Positions 1 through 7,377 of a stretch of 12,687 bases of DNA are shown here, in pieces. Below the pieces are notes generated by a model that did no database searches, was not told where the DNA came from, and saw only the letters and a list, made by a program, of their open reading frames with translations. Both the position numbers and the translations under genes were made by a program. The stretch is taken from assembly GCA_009776695.1 (NCBI GenBank), contig WRNI01000029.1, positions 1 through 12,687 on the forward strand. The letters are read 5' to 3'. This stretch comes from Methanomassiliicoccaceae archaeon (GTDB lineage Archaea; Thermoplasmatota; Thermoplasmata; Methanomassiliicoccales; Methanomethylophilaceae). Each line of letters opens with the position of its first letter. Within the stretch, counting starts at the first letter, position 1.

Positions 1-2
1 CC

Positions 3-1568
3 CGCTACGGAATGATGATGATATGGCTCGTCTTCCTGAATTTGTTCGCGGGACTGATGATCGCGTTCATCGTCTTCGGCAAACGTACGAGACGACTGAA
101 CGTGAAACTTGGTGCGTTGACTTTTGCCGATTTCTTAGGTAAGAGGTTCAAGTCGCCGTTCATCCGTGTTCTTACGGCGATAATCGTTCTGGTGGGGATG
201 CCGATATACTGCGCCGCGGTTCTTCTGGGAGGCGTGAACTTCCTTGTTGCGACCGATATAGGAATAACGAAGGACATGGCGATACTGCTGATATCCGTTG
301 TTGTTCTTGTGTACGTTGCGTACGGCGGTATCATCGCGGTGATGTACAACGACGCTTTGCAGGCGGGAATTATGTTCATCGGGATGGCTGTTATCCTGGT
401 GGTCACGTACTTCGTCCTTTCGAAGGATTACGGCAGCTTTTCCGGGATACATGAAGCGCTGACCGATCTGTGGCAGAACAGAGGAGGCGCGTACGATCCG
501 GCGGCGATACCCGATAATGTACAAGGGGTGAGAGGATGGAACATATTCCCAGAGTTCGCGTCTAACGCATGGATATACGGCGTTTCGACGTTACTGATGG
601 GTGTTGGGATCGGCGCATTGGCGCAGCCTCAGCTTGCCGCAAGGTTCATGACCGCCAAAGATTCCAAAACGCTGAACAGGTCGATGATCGTCGGCGCCGT
701 GTTCATACTGATGATCGTCGGCACGGCGTACACGGTAGGTGCGTTAACGAACCTGTACTTCGCCGATAACGGGTTCTCGAACGCGATGGACGCGGTCGGC
801 TGGAATGTTGATAAAGTTATTCCTGAATTCGTCAACAAGATATTCGGCGGAATGGGCGCATGGGGCGAGATGTTCGTCATCATTTTCATTTTGGGATTGC
901 TTTGCGCCGCGATATCGACGATAGGCGCCCTGCTTCACACCATGGGCGCGTCCGCCGGCCATGACCTTTGGTCGGAGGCGGAAAGGAAGTTCAAGAGGAT
1001 AGAGGTCAAGAAGCCGTCGCTGACGATAACCCGTATCGCTACGGTGGCGATGATGGTCGTTGTCATACTGTTGGCGTATCTGATGCCGCCCAGTATAATA
1101 GCGAAGGCCACGTCAGTGTTCATGGGTCTGACCGCCGCGGCGTTATTGCCGGCGTACACGTACGCGGTGTACGCCAAGGCAGAGCCCAACACATCGGCGG
1201 CGAAACTGAGCATGGTCGTCGGTTCGATCGTCTGGCTGGTATGGGCGCTCTTCGTCAACGTCAGCATAGGCGGCATGATCGGAACTCCGATAATCGCCTC
1301 GGGTCAATTAGTCTACGTTGATCCGCTGATAGTGGCGCTGCCGATATCGGCAGCGATCATGATCATCGGTGCGCTGAAAGGAAGGCCGAAGCGGCCGTGG
1401 GACGAGTCGCTGAGAAGGTATGAAACAGTCTGGACGGTCAGATCGGAAAAACAGTTCCGCGGACTGAAGGACAGGGAGAACAGATGGCCCGAGCACAGGA
1501 TGAGAGCGGCGGACGCCCCTTCGGAGGGAACGGCCGCCGACCATGGCAGCAACGGCAGGATGTCATAG
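3..1568 (+). CDS. Sodium:solute symporter (SSS family), 5' partial
   Basis: This is a multi-pass inner-membrane carrier that most likely couples uptake of an organic solute to sodium. The reading frame is open to the left edge, and the visible protein begins in what aligns with the end of the first extracellular loop (RYGMMMIWLV), so the first helix and true start lie outside the window; the ATG at 12 is probably internal. SSS hallmarks are visible: YGGIIAVMYNDALQAGIMF in the middle, GIGALAQPQLAARFMTAKD after it, and AAISTIGALLHTMGASAGHD, which matches the Ser-Thr sodium-site helix of the family. About twelve hydrophobic segments follow each other. A charged 58-residue cytoplasmic tail ends the protein. 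The substrate cannot be read from the sequence. The stop is TAG, the only one in the window; reading through it would add 15 residues before a TGA at 1611. No neighbouring gene on this strand indicates its role. Confidence 0.9.
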   Translation, partial: RYGMMMIWLVFLNLFAGLMIAFIVFGKRTRRLNVKLGALTFADFLGKRFKSPFIRVLTAIIVLVGMPIYCAAVLLGGVNFLVATDIGITKDMAILLISVVVLVYVAYGGIIAVMYNDALQAGIMFIGMAVILVVTYFVLSKDYGSFSGIHEALTDLWQNRGGAYDPAAIPDNVQGVRGWNIFPEFASNAWIYGVSTLLMGVGIGALAQPQLAARFMTAKDSKTLNRSMIVGAVFILMIVGTAYTVGALTNLYFADNGFSNAMDAVGWNVDKVIPEFVNKIFGGMGAWGEMFVIIFILGLLCAAISTIGALLHTMGASAGHDLWSEAERKFKRIEVKKPSLTITRIATVAMMVVVILLAYLMPPSIIAKATSVFMGLTAAALLPAYTYAVYAKAEPNTSAAKLSMVVGSIVWLVWALFVNVSIGGMIGTPIIASGQLVYVDPLIVALPISAAIMIIGALKGRPKRPWDESLRRYETVWTVRSEKQFRGLKDRENRWPEHRMRAADAPSEGTAADHGSNGRMS

Positions 1569-1585
1569 CGGTACGATCAAACCTC

Positions 1586-1631
1586 AAAAAAACGATCAGG
1601 CCTCCGGGCCTGATCTTCTTAATCATTTTTT
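1586..1631. terminator. Bidirectional hairpin terminator
   Basis: A perfect 9-bp stem (GATCAGGCC at 1594-1602 with GGCCTGATC at 1607-1615) has a 4-nt loop. On the plus strand it is followed by a T-rich stretch with six T at 1626-1631. On the minus strand it is followed directly by seven U (the A run 1586-1592). It therefore suits termination of both the symporter from the left and the ATPase gene from the right, which converge here. The stem and T tracts are seen; activity is inferred. Archaea can terminate on T tracts alone, so the hairpin may be accessory. Confidence 0.75.
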
Positions 1632-1674
1632 ATTCTCTGACATCTGAGACAATGATGTGCACGTTCTCTTTATT

Positions 1675-2972
1675 TCAGAGGAATATCGCCATGTATAAAG
1701 GAAGCGTCACTTTCTTTCCGTCGATGCCGATGTTCCCGGAAACGAATTTCAACGCGTACGGAGGATCGTACTTTTTGATGAAGCCGTTCATTGATACAGT
1801 TCTTCCATTCTTGGACTTTACTTCCACGGGTATTATCTTCCCGTCCCTCGTCAAAGGAACTCTATTTCCTGCTGACTCTCGTCGGTTTTGAAATAATTCA
1901 GCGGAAGATCCTTTTTTATCAGTATGTCCGCCAGTATGTTCTCGTAGAACCATCCTTTTGCCGTGCCTGTCAGCGTGTTGCGGCATACCTCCTGCTTCAT
2001 GTCAAAGCCGTACATCGCATTCAGTATCCCTATGTCCGTGGCATAAACTTTGAAATGGTTCCTCATGTTGTATGCGGGCAGCGGAAAGACAGGCTCGGAA
2101 ACATTTCGGCAGAATTTTATAAGTCCCGCATCTCTGAGCCATTCCAGGCTGTTCTCGTATTTTCTTGCATCTGCGCCTTCTTCAACCAACGAATACTGAA
2201 ATTTTCTGTTCTCTTTGGCCAGCTGTTCCGGTATTGAAAGATAACACGCTCTCACTTTGGGCTTCTCGGCATCCTTTGCATATCTTTCTACGTCGTCCAG
2301 ATAGCTGCCGATTATCCTCTGCTGCTCTTCATGGACCAGACCGAAATTATGTGTATCAAGGTAGATGTTTACAACAGAAGGCATCCCTCCGACCGCGGCA
2401 TATTCTCTCAGCTTGTTCAGCAATACTTCGTTGGTGGATGCGGGCACGGTCTTTTTCGAATCGTAGTACTTTTTCATGTACGCCATCGTCTCTTCCCCGT
2501 TCCCCATGGCCCATAAAAATTCCTCAAAGTCCATGGCGTGCATCTCGACCTGCCTTTCATATCCAACAGGGACAGATCTTACCGCTTTGTGCGCAATGCC
2601 GAGCATTGAACCGGATGCGATGCAATCGAACCGGTCATCTTCGGCTATCGGTTTCAACGCAGTTCTTGCGTTGCCGCATTCCTGTATCTCATCAAGGAAC
2701 AAAAGCGTCCTTCCAGGGACGAACCTGAATTTTTTGTTGCGAAGCGTGATCTCTTCGATTAGGCTGTCCATATTCAGGTCGCCTTCGAAAGCTTCCTTGT
2801 ATTTCGGGTCTGTGAGAAAATTAAGCTCAACGGTGTTATCGTAGTTCTGTTTCCCGAATTCACGGATTATGAATGTTTTGCCTACCTGTCTCGCCCCTTT
2901 TATCAACAGGCACTCTTTCTTTTTCCTTGCCTTCCATTCCGAAAGGGTGTCCGTCATCTTTCTTCTCAGCAT
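1675..2972 (-). pseudogene. AAA ATPase with DUF4143 domain, frameshifted near the C-terminus
   Basis: This belongs to the AAA_14/DUF4143 group of P-loop ATPases, abundant and multi-copy in archaea and gut microbes, whose cellular role is not settled. Walker A (GARQVGKT, residues 26-33), Walker B (TLLFLDEIQ, 89-97) and a sensor-like SGSMLG (120-125) are intact. The DUF4143 part follows, including REYAAVGGMP and YATDIGILNAMYG. The first frame runs 2972-1851 (373 aa) and stops at TGA just after QQEIEFL. The expected continuation (TRDGKIIPVEVKSKNGRT, the nuclease-like C-terminal core of DUF4143) lies in the next frame and runs on to a TGA at 1675, so one base appears to be missing near 1852-1860 in a short A/T run. 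Together the two pieces give about 430 aa, a normal family length. The start is supported by GGAG (2980-2983) 7 nt upstream. The cause may be a real mutation or an assembly error. Confidence 0.82.
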
Positions 2973-3250
2973 GGATCGTCTCCGCGTACGATATTATCGT
3001 TTCTCTTATGAAGTACATAACGAGTATACATATCTTTGTACTTATACGGATTTCTTGACGTTTATTTTTACAAAAATACGGATTTCTTGACGTTTATTTT
3101 TACAAAAATACGGATTTCTTGACGTTTATTTTTACAAAAATACGGATTTCTTGACGTTCTCACACCCCGTCACTTCCGAAGCTGACGGCGTATTTCTGAA
3201 TAAGCTGTCTGAACGATCGTGGCTGAATTGGGATCTGTGAGAGGTCCGCG
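2973..3250. other. Intergenic region between ligase operon and ATPase gene
   Basis: These 278 nt contain no credible gene. The part nearest the ATPase (2973-3044) holds its Shine-Dalgarno and AT-rich stretches that could be a promoter, for example TATAAG-like or ATATGTATAC on the minus strand, but no single box stands out. The tandem repeat fills 3045-3158. I see no structure in 3159-3250, which forms the 3' trailer of the ligase operon. Confidence 0.6.
3045..3158. repeat. Perfect 32-bp tandem repeat, about 3.6 copies
   Basis: Three identical 32-bp units (3045-3076, 3077-3108, 3109-3140) are followed by the first 18 bp of a fourth (3141-3158). Each unit begins TACGGATTTCTTGACG and ends with a 16-nt inverted repeat spanning into the next unit (TATTTTT-AC-AAAAATA). 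There are no unique spacers, so this is not a CRISPR array. On the minus strand each unit carries a T5 tract, placed downstream of the ligase operon (stop at 3251) and upstream of the ATPase start (2972). The perfect identity points to recent expansion. A role as stacked terminators, protein-binding iterons, or merely slippage DNA cannot be separated from sequence alone. Confidence 0.95.
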
Positions 3251-4552
3251 TCATTCGTATGTTCTCAGGTCGGTGACGTGCTTTGCCTTGCCTTCTGTGC
3301 GGGGCATCGAACCGGGTAACGCTAATTTCACATCCGCTTTTATGTTCAGAACGTCCTTAAGCCTGCGGTCAAGCTCTCTTTTCATCTTTTCCAGCTTCAC
3401 CATATCGTCCGTGAGCGCACGGTCGGTTATTTCCACCTCTATCGTGATGCTGTCCATGTAATTGACCGCGTCCACGGTTATGTGATAGAACGGCGTCAGG
3501 AAGTCCATTTCTCCTATCACATCCTCTATCTGCGACGGAAATACGTTGATACCTCTGACTATGAGCATATCGTCCGTCCTTCCGGAAAGTCTCTGCAGTC
3601 TGGGATGCGTCCTTCCGCATGCGCATTTCTCCCATTCCAGTGAGCTTATGTCTCCGATGCGGTACCGTATGAGCGGGAACGCTTCTTTCTGAAGCATCGT
3701 TATAACCATCTCGCCGCGCTCGCCGTCCGCGCACTGTTCGCCGTTCTTGTCGAGTATCTCCATTAAGCAAAGATCGGACCAGACGTGTATCCCTTTCTGT
3801 TCCGTGCATTCGGTGAACATCGGCCCCGACAGTTCGGACGTTCCGTAACAGTTCTGCGCCATTATTCCCGTACGTTCCTGAAGCTTCTTTCTCATATTCT
3901 CCGACCAAGGTTCGGCGCCGAGTATACCGACGCGAAGTTTTGTATCTTTACGGATATCGATGTTCATTCTGTCACACGTGTCCGCGATGTGGAACATGTA
4001 TGACGGCGTGCACGCGATGCACGTAACGGGAAGGTCGCGCATCATTTCTATCTGCCTTGCCGTATTTCCGGTTCCAGCGGGAAGTACCGTGGCGCCGATC
4101 TTCTCGGCGCCGTAATGTTTTCCCAATCCTCCGGTAAAAAGGCCGTATCCCATGCTTATCTGCATGACGTCCTTATTCGTTATTCCCGATGAGGTGAACG
4201 CTCTGGCAAGCGATTCCGACCAGTTCTCGATATCATTCTTCGTATAACCGACGACCGTCGGTTTTCCCGTTGTTCCCGATGACACATGATACCGTAATAT
4301 ATCGGACTGCGGCCTGACGAACAGCTTGTCCGGATAATTATCCCGAAGATCTGTCTTTTTCATGTAAGGAAGCTTTGATATGTCGTCCAGCGTTCTGATG
4401 TCATCAGGTTTAATGTTCGCCGATCTCATCCTGTCGTGATAGAATTTCGATGATCCGTACATCTCCGAGACAAGCTTTTTCAGATGTTTCAGCTGTATCG
4501 CCTTTATTTCCGTCAGCGGCATCGTTTCTATCTTCTCGTTCCAGTAGTTCAT
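3251..4552 (-). CDS. Arylacetate (phenylacetate)-CoA ligase, PaaK family, copy 2
   Basis: The predicted reaction activates phenylacetate or a related aryl acid (indoleacetate, hydroxyphenylacetate) with ATP to an adenylate and then to the CoA thioester, in the cytoplasm. In the archaeal setting such ligases work next to indolepyruvate ferredoxin oxidoreductases, in either direction. The protein has 433 aa, the family's usual length. Motifs in order: SSGTTGKPT (91-99, phosphate-binding loop), YGTSE (236-240), RYRIGD (296-301), a CACGRTHPR cysteine segment (310-318), and SGRTDDMLIVRG (324-335) leading to the mobile C-terminal domain. It is a close paralogue of the ligase at 5992-7290. The start is supported by GGTGA (4557-4561) 4 nt upstream and by alignment with the paralogue (YWN near the N-terminus). 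It lies 58 nt after the EF-Tu-like gene and has a TATA-like box of its own. The exact aryl substrate is not determined. Confidence 0.9.
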   Translation of the reverse strand: MNYWNEKIETMPLTEIKAIQLKHLKKLVSEMYGSSKFYHDRMRSANIKPDDIRTLDDISKLPYMKKTDLRDNYPDKLFVRPQSDILRYHVSSGTTGKPTVVGYTKNDIENWSESLARAFTSSGITNKDVMQISMGYGLFTGGLGKHYGAEKIGATVLPAGTGNTARQIEMMRDLPVTCIACTPSYMFHIADTCDRMNIDIRKDTKLRVGILGAEPWSENMRKKLQERTGIMAQNCYGTSELSGPMFTECTEQKGIHVWSDLCLMEILDKNGEQCADGERGEMVITMLQKEAFPLIRYRIGDISSLEWEKCACGRTHPRLQRLSGRTDDMLIVRGINVFPSQIEDVIGEMDFLTPFYHITVDAVNYMDSITIEVEITDRALTDDMVKLEKMKRELDRRLKDVLNIKADVKLALPGSMPRTEGKAKHVTDLRTYE

Positions 4553-4594
4553 CGGTTCACCATGCTAATTGCTGTCACTGAACATTACGTACTC

Positions 4595-4602
4595 ATATTT
4601 AT
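4595..4602 (-). promoter_or_regulatory. Possible internal TATA box for the second ligase
   Basis: On the minus strand the sequence reads ATAAATAT, centred about 27 nt upstream of position 4571. That would give a leader of about 18 nt containing the GGTGA motif. It suggests the last cluster gene can be transcribed on its own. The match to the archaeal TATA consensus is fair; no start site is mapped. Confidence 0.45.
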
Positions 4603-4610
4603 CGGGTACG

Positions 4611-5567
4611 TCACTTTAACGCGATCTTTCCGATGATCCTGAGCTTACCGCCCTCAAGGTACATCATCACTCCGTCGTCGCCCGGACGATGGATGATCTC
4701 GCTCTCAAGCTCAAGTTCTGTTGCCGGGTTCTTAGGATCGCTTCCGTTGTTCACGGACGCGATACGGCACGGTACCATCTGCATCCAGTGGCCCACGTGT
4801 ATCACCATTCCTTCCTTCAGCGGCGACGGCCAGTACTTTACGATCTTTGCGTTATCTATGACGGTCTTCGACATCTTGACGGAATCGTCCGTCGTCAGAA
4901 CGTAGCCTCTGTCAAGCCTTTCCGATTCTATGCCGCGCAGAGCAAGACCGACGTGCTCGCCCTCCGCCGCGGAATCGCTGTCGATATCGTGCTTCTGTAT
5001 CGATTTTAATATGACGGCGTCAGTTAACGGAAGGACGCGCATCTTGTCATGTTTTTTTATTGTGCCGTTTATCACAGATCCGAGAACAACGGTACCGACG
5101 CCTTTTACGTTAAAATGACTGTCGACCGGGACGGAACCGCATGATGTCCCGTTCACTTTCATGGCGGCGGCAAGCTCCAGTAATTTTTCCCTGAGCTTTA
5201 TCGGATCATCTTCTGTTATCGTATACGAATCAAGCGCGGTTCCCGCGAGCAGCGGACGTAACTGCGCCTCCTGTATGTAATTTCGGAGTATTATCATTCC
5301 TTTGTCAATTCCGAGGCAGTCAAGCATCAGTATCGTCTCGCCCATTGCGCTGTCTATCTTTTCCGCGACGAGTATCGCGAACTGTGACATTGATGCGGCG
5401 TAAAACAAAGAGGACATCTTCTCCGGATATTTCGTCGGTTCGATGAGCGTCACCGAATCATTTCCTTTTTTCAGGTTGAAGAACGTAACGTCCGATACGG
5501 TGCCCTTTTTTCCGACCTCGCCGGCGAGCCCGTTGGCGCCGGCGACGATGACGTTGAGATTGCCCAT
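4611..5567 (-). CDS. Degenerate EF-Tu/SelB-like protein (pseudo-GTPase)
   Basis: The 318-aa protein has the three-part layout of EF-1A/SelB factors but an apparently dead GTPase domain. Domain II is clear (about 150-215): HFNVKGVGTVVLGSV, then NGTIKKHDKMRVLP, then IQKHDIDSDSAAEGEHVGLALRG, the pattern of archaeal SelB/EF-1A. A domain III-like beta segment follows. In the N-terminal domain the fold can still be traced (AILVAEKIDSAMGETILMLDCLGIDKGMIIL matches the region before G4), but the nucleotide motifs are lost: no GxxxxGK[S/T] loop (GANGLAGEVGKKG instead), DxPGH is replaced by EPTKYPE (43-49), and NKxD by RNYI (95-98). The domain is also shorter than usual. It starts with ATG in a TGATG overlap with the ACT gene, GGAG lying 11 nt upstream. 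Position between two arylacetate-CoA ligases suggests a role linked to aromatic amino acids or to binding a tRNA or protein partner. I do not know an assigned function for this protein. Confidence 0.8.
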   Translation of the reverse strand: MGNLNVIVAGANGLAGEVGKKGTVSDVTFFNLKKGNDSVTLIEPTKYPEKMSSLFYAASMSQFAILVAEKIDSAMGETILMLDCLGIDKGMIILRNYIQEAQLRPLLAGTALDSYTITEDDPIKLREKLLELAAAMKVNGTSCGSVPVDSHFNVKGVGTVVLGSVINGTIKKHDKMRVLPLTDAVILKSIQKHDIDSDSAAEGEHVGLALRGIESERLDRGYVLTTDDSVKMSKTVIDNAKIVKYWPSPLKEGMVIHVGHWMQMVPCRIASVNNGSDPKNPATELELESEIIHRPGDDGVMMYLEGGKLRIIGKIALK

Positions 5568-5992
5568 CAGATATCTTTCTCCGTGAGCACCTTTGTGCCG
5601 GACGAAAGCAACCTTTCGATCGCAGCGTCCGTATCATCAACGCGGAAGAAGAACGCCGCCACGCCCTTATTGGAATATGCGTACCCGTACTCTATGTTTA
5701 TGTTTGCGTTACCTATTGTTTTCGCGACTTCGAGCAATCCTCCGGGGCGGTCTATCATCGGTATTGCGATAACGTCAGTTTCCTTCACCACGATGCCCTT
5801 TTTGCTCAGTTCCGCGAACGCTCTGTCCGGTTCCTCGACTATTGCTCTGAACACACCGAAACCGCTTGATTCCGCTATGTTGAACGCTTTCATGTTTATG
5901 TTGCATTCCTTCAGGGCGGCGGCTATCTGCGCCAGCCTTCCCGGTTCGTTGTTTATGAATATGGACAATTGTTTTATTTTGTATTTCGACAT
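5567..5992 (-). CDS. Tandem ACT-domain protein
   Basis: A small cytoplasmic protein of 141 aa made of two ACT domains, the ligand-binding fold that senses amino acids. Domain 1 (about 5-70) has NEPGRLAQIAAALKECNINM; domain 2 (about 72-140) has DRPGGLLEVAKTIGNANINI. No catalytic domain is attached. Stand-alone tandem ACT proteins are typically found beside arylacetate-CoA ligases in archaea, where a role in feedback sensing of aromatic or branched amino acids is presumed. The start is set at ATG 5992-5990, because it forms a TGATG overlap with the upstream ligase stop and GGAGG (6001-6005) lies 8 nt before it; a GTG one codon earlier would sit inside the overlap. The next gene starts with the same kind of overlap, so translation of the three is probably coupled. 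Confidence 0.9.
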   Translation of the reverse strand: MSKYKIKQLSIFINNEPGRLAQIAAALKECNINMKAFNIAESSGFGVFRAIVEEPDRAFAELSKKGIVVKETDVIAIPMIDRPGGLLEVAKTIGNANINIEYGYAYSNKGVAAFFFRVDDTDAAIERLLSSGTKVLTEKDI

Positions 5993-7290
5993 CACATCTT
6001 CCTCCTGTCTGCCACCCGTTTAGCTTTTCCTTCGAATCTCGGAAGCGAGTTCGGCGCCGCGAGCTCCACTTCCACCGCAATGTTAAGATATCTCTTCAGT
6101 TCCGATGAGATATGCTTTTTCAGCTTTAACATATCGTCGACCTTATCGCTGAACGCCTCCGGTCTCATTTCAACCTGTACCGTCATGTAATCCAATGCGC
6201 CGATGCGGTCCACGTGTATCATATACTGACCGCAGAGCTCGGGTATCTGCATTAACGTATGTTCAACCTGCGACGGGAATACGTTGATGCCGCGTATTAT
6301 CAGCATATCGTCGGAACGTCCGGTTATTCTTCTGATACGGGGCGACGTACGTCCGCATGCGCATTCTTCGTCAATAACTGATGTAAGGTCCTTTATGCGG
6401 TACCGTATCATCGGCATCGCCTCTTTCTTGAGGACGGTCATCACAAGCTCCCCTTCCTGACCGGGTTCTAACGATTCACCGGTCTCCGGATCGATTATCT
6501 CCACGATCGCGGTGTCGCCCCATATGTGTATTCCGTTCTTTTCCTCGCATTCGGTGAACATCGGTCCCGATAATTCCGACGTTCCGTAAATGTCGTACGC
6601 CTGCACGCCAAGCTCATTCTCAATATGACGCCTCATATTATCTGACCACGGTTCCGCACCGAGGACCGCTTTTCTCAGCTTCGTATCCTTCCTGAGGTCT
6701 ATCCCCATCTTCTTCGCGACGTCGCCCATGTGAACGAGGTACGAAGGGGTGCACGCTATCGCCGTGACATCAAGGTCCATCATCAGCTCCAGCTGCCTTT
6801 CGGTGCTTCCCGTACTGGCGGGAAGCACGGTGGCGCCCACTTTCTCGGCGCCGTAGTGAAGTCCGAGACCTCCGGTGAAAAGTCCGTAGCCGTACGATAC
6901 CTGCATTATATCGCCGTCGCCTATGCCTATTGACGTCAGCGCTCTCGCCAGACTCTCCGTCCAAAGATCGATATCATTCTTCGTATAGCCGACGAGCGTT
7001 GGTTTTCCTGTTGTTCCCGATGATACGTGATATCTGACGACGTCTTTCCTCGGGGCGGTGAACATCTTCGTCGGATAATTGTCGCGAAGATCGGACTTGT
7101 TCATGAAAGGAAGCTTTGTTATGTCATCCAACGATGTGATGTCATCCGGATGCACGTTCGCATCTTTCATCTTGGCGTGATAGAACGCATTGAAACTGTA
7201 AAGGTTGTTCACAAGGGATTTCAAACTTTTATACTGCAGCTTCTTAAGTTCGCCGGCGGGCATGCATTCTATGCTTTGGTTCCAATACAC
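5992..7290 (-). CDS. Arylacetate (phenylacetate)-CoA ligase, PaaK family, copy 1
   Basis: First gene of the cluster, 432 aa, same predicted reaction as copy 2: ATP-dependent CoA activation of an aryl acid. The motifs line up with copy 2: SSGTTGKPT near residue 90, YGTSELSGPMFTEC, RYRIKDLTS where copy 2 has RYRIGD, CACGRTSPRI, and TGRSDDMLIIRGINVFPSQ. The Gly-to-Lys change next to the conserved Asp in RYRIKD may bear on specificity or activity. The start is a GTG (7290), supported by alignment with the copy 2 N-terminus. A GAGG (7298-7301) lies a few bases upstream, but a TATA-like AAATATAC at 7311-7318 would place transcription almost at the GTG, so leaderless expression is also possible. Two closely related ligases of differing sequence in one operon suggest either different aryl substrates or different directions of use; this is inference. 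Confidence 0.9.
   Translation of the reverse strand: MYWNQSIECMPAGELKKLQYKSLKSLVNNLYSFNAFYHAKMKDANVHPDDITSLDDITKLPFMNKSDLRDNYPTKMFTAPRKDVVRYHVSSGTTGKPTLVGYTKNDIDLWTESLARALTSIGIGDGDIMQVSYGYGLFTGGLGLHYGAEKVGATVLPASTGSTERQLELMMDLDVTAIACTPSYLVHMGDVAKKMGIDLRKDTKLRKAVLGAEPWSDNMRRHIENELGVQAYDIYGTSELSGPMFTECEEKNGIHIWGDTAIVEIIDPETGESLEPGQEGELVMTVLKKEAMPMIRYRIKDLTSVIDEECACGRTSPRIRRITGRSDDMLIIRGINVFPSQVEHTLMQIPELCGQYMIHVDRIGALDYMTVQVEMRPEAFSDKVDDMLKLKKHISSELKRYLNIAVEVELAAPNSLPRFEGKAKRVADRRKM
6001..6005 (-). promoter_or_regulatory. Shine-Dalgarno of the ACT gene inside the ligase 3' end
   Basis: GGAGG on the minus strand lies 8 nt before the ATG at 5992 and within the last codons of the ligase gene. It decides the ATG over the GTG at 5995 and supports coupled translation. 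Confidence 0.75.
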
Positions 7291-7310
7291 GTAGAGACCT
7301 CTGGACGGAA

Positions 7311-7318
7311 GTATATTT
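7311..7318 (-). promoter_or_regulatory. TATA-like box of the ligase/ACT operon
   Basis: AAATATAC on the minus strand is centred about 25 nt before the GTG start at 7290, the usual archaeal TATA distance for a leaderless or near-leaderless mRNA. Between box and start lies a short inverted repeat, AGAG-GT-CTCT (7293-7302), which could be an operator half-site pair or chance. Confidence 0.5.
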
Positions 7319-7345
7319 CATGCCTAAAATAGTTTGGCAACGGCT

Positions 7346-7370
7346 CCGCGCGGCGGGGACCGCCGTGCGG
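7346..7370. other. GC-rich hairpin between small-gene pair and ligase operon
   Basis: An 11-bp stem (7346-7356 with 7360-7370, one G-U pair) closes on a 3-nt loop. On the minus strand it begins 7 nt after the TGA of the Cdd1-like gene, so it could protect or end that transcript. Only a short TATTTT tract follows about 16 nt later, so it is not a textbook intrinsic terminator. It also lies just upstream of the ligase promoter. Confidence 0.55.
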
Positions 7371-7377
7371 CTCGGTG

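Noticed and set aside
135..524. Antisense open frame opposite the symporter
   Set aside because: The symporter frame carries family motifs throughout; the antisense frame has none and no ribosome-binding site.
1849..1855. Selenocysteine or read-through at the ATPase TGA
   Set aside because: The same frame after TGA hits TAA within a few codons and does not give DUF4143 sequence; the correct continuation is in another frame, so an indel fits better.
3045..3158. CRISPR array
   Set aside because: The repeated units abut directly and are identical along their whole length; there are no unique spacers and no cas genes nearby.
3369..3908. 179-codon open frame on the minus strand inside the ligase gene
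   Set aside because: It is an out-of-frame shadow of the PaaK-family gene, with Arg/His-rich low-complexity composition and no recognisable motif.
4587..4611. Hairpin terminator between the EF-Tu-like gene and second ligase
   Set aside because: Only a 5-6 bp CGTAC/GTACG pairing with a long loop and no T run; the interval is better explained by an internal promoter.
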